Source: Sphaerosporella brunnea
Lineage: Eukaryota; Ascomycota; Pezizomycetes; Pezizales; Pyronemataceae
Assembly (NCBI GenBank): GCA_008704415.1
Contig: VXIS01000208.1
Location: 21,916 to 85,915, forward strand
Length of the DNA stretch: 64,000 bases
Reading direction: 5' to 3'
Shown: positions 1 through 10,168 of the stretch, in pieces
Layout: each line of letters starts with the position of its first letter
How positions within the stretch are numbered: the stretch's first letter is position 1
Notes under the pieces: model-generated
Database searches by the model: none
Told to the model about the DNA's origin: nothing
The model's input: only the letters and a program-made list of their open reading frames with translations
Program-made: the position numbers and the translations under genes

Positions 1-30
1 AAACCCGTGACAAAGAGGTCAAAATACAGC

Positions 31-1046
31 TTATTTTTTCCCCCGTGATCTTAAACACGTCCGAACCCTGTACCAGATCAGACTCTCAGCGTGCTTTTTT
101 TGATGGTGGTGCATATGCTGGTGGCTCATCCGCGTCGCTGGAAGGAGGTGAGGAAAGCCCGCTAGCCTCCAGATCCTCATCCTCTGCCTCCGTTTCTTTG
201 TCGTCCTCCTCTTCCTCCTCCTCCTCTTCACTGTACTGAAGATGTCCAACAATCCGTCGCTGTTGGGTCTTGTCCGAGTGCCTACAAAAATGTAGTTCCG
301 GTCTTCAACCTATAGTGTATTAGCTACTTGAATAGCCAACTTGAAAAGGCGCGCGGCTGCCAGTGAAATACGTTCTTACCTGTGCTGTATACACAGTGTC
401 TTCATCCCCACCGTCGATTTCATCCTGTGCATCGGTGTGGAAAAGAGGAGGACCCGCTGTCTCGGCATGGGGCCCATGGGCCGTCGGTGCGTTTTCATAG
501 TAAGCGCTCGATAGGCTATCCGGGAATGGTTCATCGCTTCCGTCAGCTTTCCGTTGAGCAACCCGAATAACGCCGGGGGCAATGGGCTCCAGCCAGTAGC
601 TCGGTACCATATCTTTGCGGCGGGTAGTGTGCCGGAATCAGTCCTCATGAACGTATTGTATCAACAGCGCTGCGGTGTTTTTGCACACCACGCTGGACTA
701 GCGGCAAAATCTTTTCTTCGTTTTGACATTGAGACTCGAAGGATTGAAGTCAAGAGCTTCCGGTGCAGCTCGCATAGGATCGCGCTTTGGAGGTGGAGTG
801 CTGTCCCGCTCTACTCGCAGGTTTGAACTCAAAAGGACGGGTTTGGGCATTGTTCGAGGGCTCGGCGTATGTGGAGGGCTCGGCGACTGTAAAGGGCTCG
901 GCGTAGGAGGGACTGGAGATTACAAGATCCGGCTCAACGGACATGCCTTTGCTCCCGGTGCCGCTGGAGCGGCTGCAGATGATGGCACAGCTGCCTGAAT
1001 TCTCAGCGACGGCGGAGGAGAGCACAAAGCTCGGCGTAACCGACAC
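31..1046 (-). CDS. Candidate spliced gene fragment, unknown product
   Basis: I do not recognise this. Reading leftward, an open stretch at 610-380 (Asp/Glu/Ala-rich) runs into a good intron at 379-310 (70 bp, donor GTAAGA, branch GCTAATA, acceptor TATAG). The next exon continues in phase from 309. Near 240 that frame becomes very Arg/Lys-rich, while another frame gives a plausible acidic tail of Glu/Asp runs ending in PPSKKAR and a stop, so a frameshift or a second splice is possible. Farther upstream, 1046-750 holds three 18-bp tandem units (856-909) that encode a repeated AEP-type motif. No reliable start was found. The intron and acidic tail favour a real but perhaps broken gene; the model is uncertain. 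Confidence 0.25.
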
Positions 1047-1289
1047 CGGCGTGGTCCCCCAGAAGACATTTGGACAAAATTAAGGGCAAGTTAGTGATGC
1101 CGGGAATGGTGCTCACGGTGTTTCCGGGAAAATCAGCACAGCTCCCGCACACAACCATCATGAATAGGCACACTGTCATGACGACGTCATTCGCCTCAAC
1201 GTCAGAAAAATCTTTCGGCCCGTCCCGCGCACGCGCAGAAAGTCAAAATTTAAAACTCTTAAAATACTGCACTATTGTCGAGTAGAGTC

Positions 1290-2062
1290 GGTACTAACTT
1301 TGTCCTTGTCCGGGGTCTCTTGTACTGCCTGCTTCTGAACGTCTTGCTGCCCTTTCCTCGCATCGCCGTTTCCGTCGCACCGCCTACGGCAGCTGCGGTT
1401 GATGTGGCTGCTCCCCCCGCAGTTAGAGCACTGTATGTCTTCCAGCGTTCGGGAATCCGTCCGCTTACAGATGACGTTTTCGATGCGTATGAGTTGCCAG
1501 CGGTCCATTGTTTATTCTATCCGCTTCCGCCACCTGTGTCATACGTTCCTCCAGGCGTAGCTCTCCACCCAGGTGTACGCTCAGCATGAAACTGCCTGTC
1601 GTTCCAGTTTATCGTTGCTATGATGGTGGCACGGTATGTGTTCAGCAAAAGACCGTCTGTCATGGGTCATCCAATGAAGCTGTGCGGACGATGGCGTTGA
1701 ATATCGTGAACTTCAGTTTGTGAGATGCAGTCAAGTCTTTCAACACAATCGGGCTGCCACGCGGATACACTTTAACCGCCTACGTCATCACACCATCTCA
1801 GAACTGTACCTTGGTTGCCAACCCGTATGCTTGAGGTTCGGAGCGGCCAGGTCCCCCAGCGCGGGCTTCGAAGTGTGGATGTAGTGTCAATACGAAGGTT
1901 TCCGTTGTATCTTGACTGATGGTTTTGCCATCAAATGCTGGCAACTTGGCCGATTTGAAGTTCAATGGGAGCCTTCCGATTGAGGTTATCGCGGGCGTTG
2001 ATGTCACTACACCCAGCGGTGTGGAGGGGCTTAGGGCGAACCTACAGGCTACAGCTACTCGG
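1290..2062 (-). pseudogene. Gag-like relic with CCHC zinc knuckle
   Basis: On the minus strand, about 2062-1690 reads as a gag-like helical region containing KLPAFDGK, ETFVLTLHPHFEARAG and ASHKLKFTIFNAIVRT, with several in-frame stops. Downstream, at 1508-1290, is a perfect CX2CX4HX4C zinc knuckle (Cys-Ser-Asn-Cys...His...Cys). The order, a capsid-like part followed by a CCHC knuckle, is that of LTR-retrotransposon Gag. No protease or reverse transcriptase follows to the left. The stops make this a decayed copy. It could instead be a cellular CCHC protein; only the zinc knuckle is firm. Confidence 0.35.
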
Positions 2063-2119
2063 CTCGATGCCGCAGACGAAGAGATGGCTGCTTCTGGCTG
2101 CGGAATAGACGGAACCTAA

Positions 2120-3039
2120 TGCTGCAAATTTGAGAGCGTCGACGCGGAGCAGATGGACTGTTTGTAGCTGGAGAAGATGATGTGGTCGAACACATATATC
2201 GCATGCTTCTCGTGCCGTCGGATTATGGAGCGCAGAGTGGAGGGGCTGTAGCGATGATACTGGGGGTCGACTACGCTGCTACAAACACTGCTGGATTTGT
2301 ACATAGTTGTGGAATGGAAGAGAATTGTATTCTTCCGTGCGGGTGCTGGCGGTCTTGCCTCCAATAGAGCGGTGCATCGAAGATGGACGTGGCCAACGCG
2401 TTGTTACTCTCCATATACGCCAGAATCGTCTACGCAGTGAGGAAGTGGTTAGTATAGCGCACGCCATCAATCGCGAACGGGACGCTGGTATTGTCAACGA
2501 CGGGGGCGCGCGGTTTCGGTGGGAGCTGCCGGTCGTCAAGCTACACAGCCGCTGAATCGTTGACGTTGTTGTTGGTACTAATTATCAAACTCTTCTCCGA
2601 GTGCAATTACATTCTATGCTTGCAAAATGCAAAAGTATTGCTACCAATGTGGGTGGAAGGAAGAGATAATGGTTGTTGTGTGAGCAAGAAATTAACATCG
2701 CGGGGTCACCCGCCTGTAACCTTAACAATACGATTCTCCCATCACTCGTGCCGGCACTTCCACATGCCAACAAGATCACAAAGCCTGTGGTCTGGCAAAT
2801 CCTTCCGCCGATAGCCTGGTAAACAGCGGATGATTGCCGGATACCGTATAATCTCGGTTACAAGCAACAGTCGCTGGGTCACTCTGCGACAAGGCTGGGT
2901 AACGTCACCACCGGCGCATTCATTTAGCCACTGTTGCGTAAAATCGAGATTGTACGGTAGTCGAGCTTCGTACATCCACAATAGTAGTTGTGATGAGCCT
3001 ATTGATGCCAACAGAAAGGTCTGCTCGATGCTAGCCGAA
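2120..3039. other. No supported gene
   Basis: All frames here are short. About 40 bases near 2297-2340 (an ATAGTTGTGGAATGGAA-like stretch) resemble 15079-15120, which suggests a shared dispersed repeat. Nothing else could be assigned. Confidence 0.5.
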
Positions 3040-4330
3040 GGTCACACACCTGACATTCCTCAGTTGCAGGCTGCGAGGTTAAGGGCAGCCTCTACCCGCT
3101 GTTGACAACTGCTTTCAGCGCCTTGTGCGGTCCACGACCTGTTCCTTAGTACCTAGATGCACAACAGTAGTTACGATGATGGAATTGCTGCGATCAGCAA
3201 AGACCGTTGCGGAACCTGGGGTGGCTTACTGAGCGCATGTGCTCGTATCTCTGGCCATGGGCGACTGGCAGGGTGGCCATTAGTGACTATGGCAGATAGA
3301 GTCTAGATGATGCCCACACACCTGGCATTCCTCGGTTGCAGGCTGTGAGGTTTAGGGCAGGCTCAACCCGGGGTTACCGAATAAGAAGTGGTCCGTAGAT
3401 GCAATGTAGCACTTGTGATGAGTCGATCGATGCCATGAGCGGCGTTCGTGGCCAAGGCTGGAGTGACTGACTGCGAACATGTGTTGAGCTTTTCAGCCAT
3501 CCTCAAATGGCAGGGCGGATATTAGTAACTGCGGCTGTTAGAGTCTAGATGGTGACCACATTCCTGGCATTCCTCAGTCGAAGGCGTCGAGCCTGATGGC
3601 AGTCACTATCGGCTGTTGACGCGTTCTTTTGGGAAGTGTTGTTTTCTGGTAATCGGCAAATAGATGTTGATAACTGTGGCTGCTCTATGGAAGATGAAGG
3701 TCACATACGGGGTATTCCTCGGTCCCACGCTGCGAGCTTTGGGGCAAACTCAACCCAGTGTTGACGCGTCATTTGAGGAGGTGTTATTTTCTGGAGACCG
3801 GAAAATACAGGCGTGGATGTTAGTAACTGTGGCTGATCTATGGCATGAAGGTCACGTACCTGTCCTTGCTCGGTTCCGGGCTGCGAGGTTTAGGGCAATC
3901 TCAACCCAGTGTTGATGCGTCCTTTAATGAGGTGTCATTTCCGTGAAACCGGAAACCAGCAGTGTGGATGTTAAAAACAGCGGCTGCACTATGCGATGAA
4001 GATCACACACCTCACGTTCCGCAGTTCCACTTTGCGAGCTTTAGGGCAAACTCAACCCCGTGTTGACACGTCCATTAAGCAGTTTCTAGACATCGTGAAA
4101 TGGCAGGGTGGATGTTAGTAACTGTATATGTTAGAAAGTGTGGCTGCTCTATGTTAGACGATGCTCACCAACATTGCATTCCTCAGTCCCACGATGCGAG
4201 CTTTGGGGCAATCTCTACCCTGTGTTGACGTCCTTTGGGGGGGTGTTATTTTCTGGAAACCGGAAAATGGCCAGCAGCAAACCCTGCAAGAACGCCAACA
4301 GTATAACAGATGTCTGGGCGCAATCATAGG
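3040..4330. repeat. Degenerate satellite, unit about 150 bp
   Basis: A recurring block containing ATTCCTCGGTT, then CTGCGAGGTTTAGGGCAA, then CTCAACCC.GTGTTGAC starts near 3050, 3322, 3562, 3708, 3860, 4011 and 4172. The last four intervals are 146-161 bp; the first two are longer (272 and 240 bp). Many units also share GTGTTATTTTCTGGAAACCGGAAAAT and GGATGTTAGTAACTGTGGCTG. Divergence between units is substantial, so the array is old. Open frames inside it change from unit to unit and are not coding. Confidence 0.8.
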
Positions 4331-4897
4331 CAAGCATAGAAAAGGCAACCAATAGCCTGCCGGTAGTGGTACAGGTCATATGCCTGTTCCTCAGGGGCGT
4401 AATCCGTTGGCCGTAGTAGATGAAGCTTCATTCTTGTCTCCAGGGGCATGCTCCGCTGGGTTGACTTCTCCAAATGCACTCATAACCACTGGACCGCTTC
4501 ACCGTCAGCCCAGTTCATCGCACGTTGGCCTGTAGCTTTTCGATTGGCGGCAAGTATACATGGTCAAGATCGTTATGCAATAGAACAATGTCGTTGACAC
4601 CAACCCCAATCCTCCATGTTGAAACGGTTGACGTCATAGAGTCAGCAATCAAGTAGAACAACTGGTCCGTATTGGACCAACTACAACAATTTTTTCATTC
4701 TGTTTGGTGAAAAGGGTAACGCCGCGCTGAGGATCTCGGCAGGTAATTGTCCCCGTTCAACAAAACCGACTTCATTTTCAACGAGCTTTCGCGACGTAGA
4801 TGCGGGGTAGTTGCTGATCTGAAAGACGGATCTTCACCCTGCTGATAACCTGTTGACGCTCCATCAGAATCTGAATCGCACAGGTGGGCGCACTGCG
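4331..4897. other. No supported gene
   Basis: This stretch between the satellite and the next ORF has no long frame, no TIRs and no clear splice-linked exons. Confidence 0.5.
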
Positions 4898-5476
4898 ATG
4901 ATTCGGGCGAGATATGACGGACGGACGGCAGGGAGGTGGTCAGAAGAATTGTCGGTGTGGTGTTCTCAAAGACTAACTATCACCTTCGGGGAGCCTCCGA
5001 ACCCACAACGCAGAACTTGGCCGCTGCGGTTTCCGAGGCCCTCTGAGCCGCAAAATGTCAACACGGAGCCGAAATTGGCGGAGTGTAAGTCTTCAATCAG
5101 AGTGCACAATGCGCGGGCTGGTTACAATGTAAGCTCGAAGTGGGGTCCTACAGGCTGCTTGGCACACCCAGCGTATGCTGACAAGGCCGAGTTCATCATG
5201 TGGTGGACGCAGTTTGTGCCTATCGCTGTGGTTGTTTCTTTGCAGCCCAGCACGGGCGACATGACATACATTGATACTGTATACACGACACTTACGACCC
5301 GCGACCGCGCGATGATTGATGGCCTTGTCCTGAGGCATCGTGGTGTCGTAGGCGTTGATGGTTTTATTATTTCATTCAGGGAGGGTGCTCAACTGTTGCG
5401 GCGGTGCGACAGGGGCTTTGGCAAGCATACGGGGGGATGGTACATCGTGAATAGCGGCGTGTGGTTCTTTCATTGA
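4898..5476 (+). CDS. Hypothetical ORF, about 192 aa
   Basis: An open frame of about 192 codons from the ATG at 4898 to the stop at 5474-5476. The frame is open slightly farther upstream but without another ATG. The second half has hydrophobic and aromatic clusters (FIMWWTQFVPIAVVVSLQ, YIDTVYTTLTTRD), which look more protein-like than the Arg-rich first half. No domain is recognised, and no introns or promoter signals are obvious. It may be an exon of a decayed gene or a chance frame. Confidence 0.25.
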   Translation: MIRARYDGRTAGRWSEELSVWCSQRLTITFGEPPNPQRRTWPLRFPRPSEPQNVNTEPKLAECKSSIRVHNARAGYNVSSKWGPTGCLAHPAYADKAEFIMWWTQFVPIAVVVSLQPSTGDMTYIDTVYTTLTTRDRAMIDGLVLRHRGVVGVDGFIISFREGAQLLRRCDRGFGKHTGGWYIVNSGVWFFH

Positions 5477-5764
5477 ATATGCATTGCGGTTGTTGCGTTG
5501 GGTGGCTACAGTGACACTTCTGGGGCTGAGGCGTAGCTCAAAACACGGCGGTGACAACACGAGGTATTTTGGCAGACGTCATTTTGATGAGGTCTATAAA
5601 TATTTGTGGACAAACATGGTTTACGACCACCCATTACCGCCAGGCTAATTATCCACAGTATGCGCGTAGGCTATCATCACGCTACCCGCTGTTCGATTCG
5701 GAAAGTGTCGTGGAGAACGTTCGATGCTATGCAGAATATACAATTCTGCGTATTGCAGGGGACC

Positions 5765-6592
5765 TCAATTCACGCTCCGCCCTCCTCCCTGCCTGCTAGC
5801 CTCTGCACGCGCGCGCCCCCTTGGGGGGACAGGGGGCCAGTCCGCCGGAAGGTCCTTCGCCCTCACTATTCCATGCCGCAACCGGAATGGGGTGTCAGGG
5901 GGTATAAACGGACTGCAAAAGGGGTCGAAGTGGCGGGTGGCAGCGGGGAGAGTGGTCCCGGGCGCGGTAGTGAGATGTGACGCAGCCGCAAGCCGCTGGG
6001 AAGCGGCACGACGCTGTGGTGCGTGGATGGGAGCGAGAGCTAGCTGCGGGCGATCGGCACGGACGGCGACTGGCGGGATGCGTTCAGTGGCATTCACCCT
6101 GCCAGGCCGCTGGGCGCGATGGGATGCGAGGGCGCTGTTGGGGATAGCCGATTTCTGAGATGCCGGCTGCGTTGGGAGCGGAGGCCGGTGGGCGGTGCTG
6201 GTTGCGCGACGGGGCGGCTGGGCGGTGAGGTGGCTCGTCGCCGGAGTCACGACGGGGATGGCGGCGCTTTTCGGCGCGCTGTTGGGACGTGTCAGATTAT
6301 ACACGCCTAGCGACAGAACGGCGGCACTGACCATGCCCATCCCGGGCCCCGGCGGGGAGGTTTGGACAGCGCGGGACCGGGGACGATTCTGTTGCGGCTG
6401 GCCACCGTCGGCCGCTGGTATCCTGGGACCGCCGGCGGAGGGGTGTACACTGGCATTGTTGAGGTGGGGTGGTTCGGCGATGGTGATCGCGGAGGAGGAG
6501 GTGACGTTCCCGGTGACGTCGCAGTCCGGTATCATGCGATACTGATCGCGCATGTAAAATTGTAAATCCATAAATGTATGGAAATCGCGCAA
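5765..6592 (-). CDS. Hypothetical Pro/Ala/Arg-rich ORF, 275 aa
   Basis: A 275-codon uninterrupted frame lies in a GC-rich island that is clearly richer in GC than its flanks. The product is dominated by Pro, Ala, Arg and Ser; only the first 30 or so residues (MRDFHTFMDLQFYMRDQYRMIPDC) look like ordinary protein. Long antisense frames are also open on the plus strand (5724-6158 and 6195-6545), as GC-rich DNA often produces, so a chance ORF is a serious alternative. No family was recognised. Confidence 0.25.
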   Translation of the reverse strand: MRDFHTFMDLQFYMRDQYRMIPDCDVTGNVTSSSAITIAEPPHLNNASVHPSAGGPRIPAADGGQPQQNRPRSRAVQTSPPGPGMGMVSAAVLSLGVYNLTRPNSAPKSAAIPVVTPATSHLTAQPPRRATSTAHRPPLPTQPASQKSAIPNSALASHRAQRPGRVNATERIPPVAVRADRPQLALAPIHAPQRRAASQRLAAASHLTTAPGTTLPAATRHFDPFCSPFIPPDTPFRLRHGIVRAKDLPADWPPVPPRGRARAEASRQGGGRSVN

Positions 6593-6699
6593 AGATTCGC
6601 TTCAATCGGCACTTCACAGCGGTTATTTAAGCGCCATTGGCGGTTCTGTAGATTCATGCATTATTGTGGAGCTAAATGAACTGGTCCCTCGCCACGTAT

Positions 6700-7100
6700 G
6701 TCGAGATATGTTGCTGCCAACGTAGACGAATTCCTGCGTTGGATTATTCCCATGGCGACCCGACGTAGGATTATTCTGGTGTAGGGCTGATTCCTGCACG
6801 GCATACGATAATCCCTTTGTGAAACGCCCCGCAACGTACAATCATTCCTGCGTAGGCTGATTCCAGGTCGCTGCTGTCCTTACGTAGGCTAGTACTTACG
6901 TCGGCCTGTTCCTGTCTGGGAGCTGCTGTACGGGCTATCCCAATCTTATATAACGTACCTCGATTCGTTCCTACCCTCCTACACTGACAGCTACTGTACG
7001 GCGAACAATTCCAGCCATAGGAAGCCTAGTTCCTACGCTACCTAAGCTTTTCTTGCCATATCGTGTCCTATTCCTGCGCCGACTGGTTGCTACCGAAAAT
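6700..7100. repeat. Degenerate dispersed TTCCTGCG-type motif array
   Basis: Versions of GATTCCTGCGTAGG recur near 6727, 6787, 6841, 6908, 6965, 7026 and 7069, at spacings of roughly 40 to 65 bases. The DNA between them is not clearly repeated. It could be a very old minisatellite or subterminal repeats of an element. Confidence 0.4.
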
Positions 7101-7311
7101 AGGCCAATTCTCCCGGTGAAGGATATGAGGATCTTCACAGGTGCTGAACCAGGTGGACGTTCACGAATCGCGAATATGCCATAAACGTGCCAGGCCCGCT
7201 GAACTATTTCCAGACGTTTTCCAAGGTACACAGCGGCTTCCATTCATCGCAGCTGCGAACGCCACAGGAAAAAGCGGTGTTCAAGCTCCGCCTCTCCCTG
7301 GCCGGAGCGTA

Positions 7312-7419
7312 ATATCGCCGGCACCAGGCGTCATTCGTTCACCACTCATTATTCAGTCACCAAACGTCATTCGTTCACCAGACGGCATTCAAACACGAAA
7401 CGTCATTCGTTCACCAGAA
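7312..7419 (+). repeat. 18-bp iteron array (six units)
   Basis: Five clean consecutive 18-bp units run from 7330 to 7419 (consensus GTCATTCGTTCACCAGAC), preceded by a degenerate sixth unit at 7312-7329. The same iteron occurs at 17019-17430 (opposite strand) and 48000-48500, where it flanks a hairpin core; no hairpin is present here. One frame reads through the array as a repeated VIRSP-like hexapeptide because 18 is a multiple of three; I do not regard it as coding. Confidence 0.85.
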
Positions 7420-7456
7420 GTATAGCACGTACGGGGGTAGGCGTCAAGATCACTAG

Positions 7457-7965
7457 CAGGATTGTCAGTAGCCAGCCGGCCGGCGTTGCTGGGCTGGGCT
7501 TCGAATGGCTGCCTTGGCAGCCGGGCTGGGCAATTTGGGCTGCAGCCATCGAACGGCTGCAGCCGGCTTCTTCACGGGGCGACGTGGAGAGTTTGCTAGT
7601 GCGGATAGATGGCATTCGCGTTGAAAATCGAACGAGCGCACACCCGATACTGGTAAACGAAACAGCACCTCTCTCTGGTTGACAAAAAAAAAAATACAAT
7701 AGCGGGCCGGGAAAAAAGGCAGATTAAGACACCACGCGGGCCGGGAAAGAAAGATTCAACCATGTTGCGGTCTACTGTTCATGCTCCGCATTCCAGTGAT
7801 GTAGGCAGGCGCATGCTTCGATAATATGACCGTGGGGTACTAGTATATCGCTCACGGACGATCACTCGATGATGCAGCCGTTGCAGCCTGGCCGGCCGGC
7901 CGACGCGGCTGGCTACTTAAAAAGCCGGCGCGGCTGGCTATTTCGGCCGGCTACTGACAACCCTG
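7457..7965. mobile_element. Small hAT-like TIR element (MITE), 509 bp
   Basis: The left end CAGGATTGTCAGTAGCC and the inverted right end CAGGGTTGTCAGTAGCC differ at one of 17 positions and continue into GCCGGCC-rich sequence. Three further copies of a TAGCCAGCCGCG-like motif sit subterminally near the right end, as in hAT-type elements. The flanking 8-mers (7449-7456 and 7966-7973) do not match, so no target duplication supports the borders. The interior has no transposase frame, so the element is non-autonomous. It shares the CAGGGYTGTCA start with the larger hAT family in this window. Confidence 0.6.
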
Positions 7966-8539
7966 AATGGCATCGATCAGCGGGTGGACAGGATAAGTGC
8001 CGGCTTCAGTAGGGATCGTTGGGGATCGAATAAGGACAATAAAAGTAATCACATACAAACCCGCTGCTGACACAGAACTTAGCATTGAAATATGCACCGC
8101 CGGCCGAGACCCAGTTCTTCTACGCGGCATTGGTCGCACGCTGATGACATGATGGTATTATGGGGGGAAGGTGTGCCGGATAAACTGAGTTGACTATTAT
8201 TGTTTGAAAAAATAGACAATGACAGTAGAAGTAGACTTGATTTCACCATGCCGTCAACTATCGAATGGAACACAAAATTGACTACCAACCCGATACCGAA
8301 CTGCACATTCGACCCTCACAAGCTCTCTCTGCAGCGCGATACCCATTCACGGCCTCAACCAAGCTTCGTGGACTCCTCTGCATTGCGGTTAGCCACCCCA
8401 GAAGACCCAACTACTGGATTCAGCGTACCTTATTTCTCGCGGTCCCAAAAGAAACTGCCGCCACTTTACCAACCAACCCGTCTTATCGCAGCCCCGAAAG
8501 CGGTGTGTGGCTGGCATGTTGCTGCCTGCCGCTGTACGT

Positions 8540-9283
8540 CGGCGAATTCACCGATCGCCGTGACTCACGACCTCATCCGTGCGAACTGTATTGAACTTCA
8601 CTGTGTCCGACTTTTGCTTCTGAATGCGTGTTTCATCTCCCCCAAGATGCGCAGACGAAGCAATTTGGTAGCCGTGGTAAATGTAGTTGCCTGGGCGTAT
8701 GAGTTTCCTGTTCATCGAATTCGCCGATATCCGTGGGACAGGAAGATACTCGCAACCTCATGAGCACGAATTGGGTTGAACTTCAGTTTGTCCGACTTGC
8801 TTCTGCATACGTCTGTCATCTCCCCCCAGATGATAAAACGAAGCAATTTGGCAGTGCTGGTAATGTTCGTTGCAAGGTCTTATGTTGGTGGACCGCGCAA
8901 CCTCATCTCCATGGTGCGTGGTCAATCTCAGCCCAGAAGTCGTCAACCGCGACCCACATGGCAAGAGTTTGCTGTTCGTTGAATTCGCCGATATCCGTGA
9001 CTCGCAACCTGATGCCCGCGATTCAGGTTGCACTTCACTTCTTTGTCCGTCTTGCTTCCGCATACGTCTTTCATCTCCCCCAAGATGATCCAACGACGCG
9101 GTTTAGGAGCGGTGGTTAATGTAATGTTGGTAAAGCCCAAAACCTCCTCTCAATGCGCCAAGTGCATGGTCAGGCCCAAGAACTCGCCATTGACCGCGAC
9201 ACGCGTGCTGTTCGTAGAATTCAGCGATCTTCGTGAGGGAGGATGATACCCGCGACCTCATGCGCACGAATTGGGTTGAACTT
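8540..9283 (+). repeat. Older, longer units of the 161-bp satellite
   Basis: The block CATCTCCCCCAAGATG plus its downstream GGTTTGGTAGCCGTGGTAA-like sequence recurs near 8631, 8818, 9072 and 9284, at intervals of 187, 254 and 212 bp. These copies also contain GAATTCGCCGATATCCGTGA and TTGGGTTGAACTTCA blocks that are lost from the 161-bp units to the right. The longer unit is probably ancestral. Confidence 0.7.
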
Positions 9284-9766
9284 CATCTCCCCCAAGATGG
9301 GCAGGCGAAGCGGTTTGGTAGCCGTGGTAATTTTCGTTCCAAGTGTGTATGTTGGTGGATTCCTCAACCTCCTCTCCATGCGAAAGTGCTTGGTCAAGCT
9401 CAACCCAGGACTAGTTAACCGCGACACGCTTGCTGGCCTATTGTCATCTCCCCCAAGATGGGCAGGCGAAGCGGTTTGGTAGCCGTGGTAATTTTCGTTC
9501 CAAGTGCGTATGTTGGTGGATTCCGCAACCTCCTCTCCATGCGAAAGTGCTTGGTCAAGCTCAACCCAGGACTATTTAACCGCGACACGCTTGCTGGCCG
9601 ATTGTCATCTCCCCCAAGATGGGCAGGCGAAGCGGTTTGATAGCCGTGGTAATTTTCGTTCCAAGTGCGTATGTTGGTGGATTCCTGAACCTCCTCTCCA
9701 TGCGAAAGTGCTTGGTCAAGCTCAACCCAGAACTAGTCAACTTTGACACGCTTGCTGGCCTATTCT
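9284..9766 (+). repeat. Three near-identical 161-bp tandem units
   Basis: Units 9284-9444, 9445-9605 and 9606-9766 are each 161 bp. The first two differ at about four positions by eye; the third differs at a few more, mainly near its end. Because 161 is not a multiple of three, the short frames inside shift between units and are not a repeat protein. The similarity indicates recent tandem amplification of a truncated version of the older units on the left. Confidence 0.9.
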
Positions 9767-10168
9767 CTGGCCACATCAGGAAATCGTTTTGGTCTGCTGC
9801 CAAGCAAGCAAGACCGTCCTCGCAAGCTTCCTTTGATCTTATAGTTGCCACTTGTTCCAATATCAGGTGATTCCTCGGCTTGAAGCATCGACTGTGTCCC
9901 GGAACACGAGACCCAGTAGTAGCTTGGTTGCTTTCATCCATGTCTTCTTTCTAAGGCGTGGGTGGCCATCATTATTGCCTCGCCGTCCGGTCGTTATTAA
10001 AATCGAAACACTTTTTCTTTCTTGGTCCTCGTCGCCTCGCTGTCTCCGTCTCCCCAATCTGGTCTGAAGCACCGCCACAGACCAATTCGTCGCTACACAG
10101 CGACGTTAAGGCGCCTTGCGCGTGCATGCATTGTTCACCCAACACAAGCACAGGCGCCGCACGCACAT
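9767..10168. other. No supported gene
   Basis: This lies between the satellite and the 3' end of the minus-strand repeat-protein gene. It may hold that gene's 3' untranslated region; no signal was identified. Confidence 0.4.

Noticed and set aside
7312..7419. Direct-repeat array resembling a CRISPR array
   Set aside because: Units are contiguous 18-mers without spacers, and the host is clearly eukaryotic.
7312..7425. Open frame reading the iterons as VIRSP hexapeptides
   Set aside because: The frame follows from the 18-bp period; there is no start context, and the same iterons occur in non-coding orientation elsewhere.
8200..8763. 187-codon plus-strand frame
   Set aside because: Begins without an ATG, its second half lies in satellite units, and an overlapping frame is equally long; not convincing.
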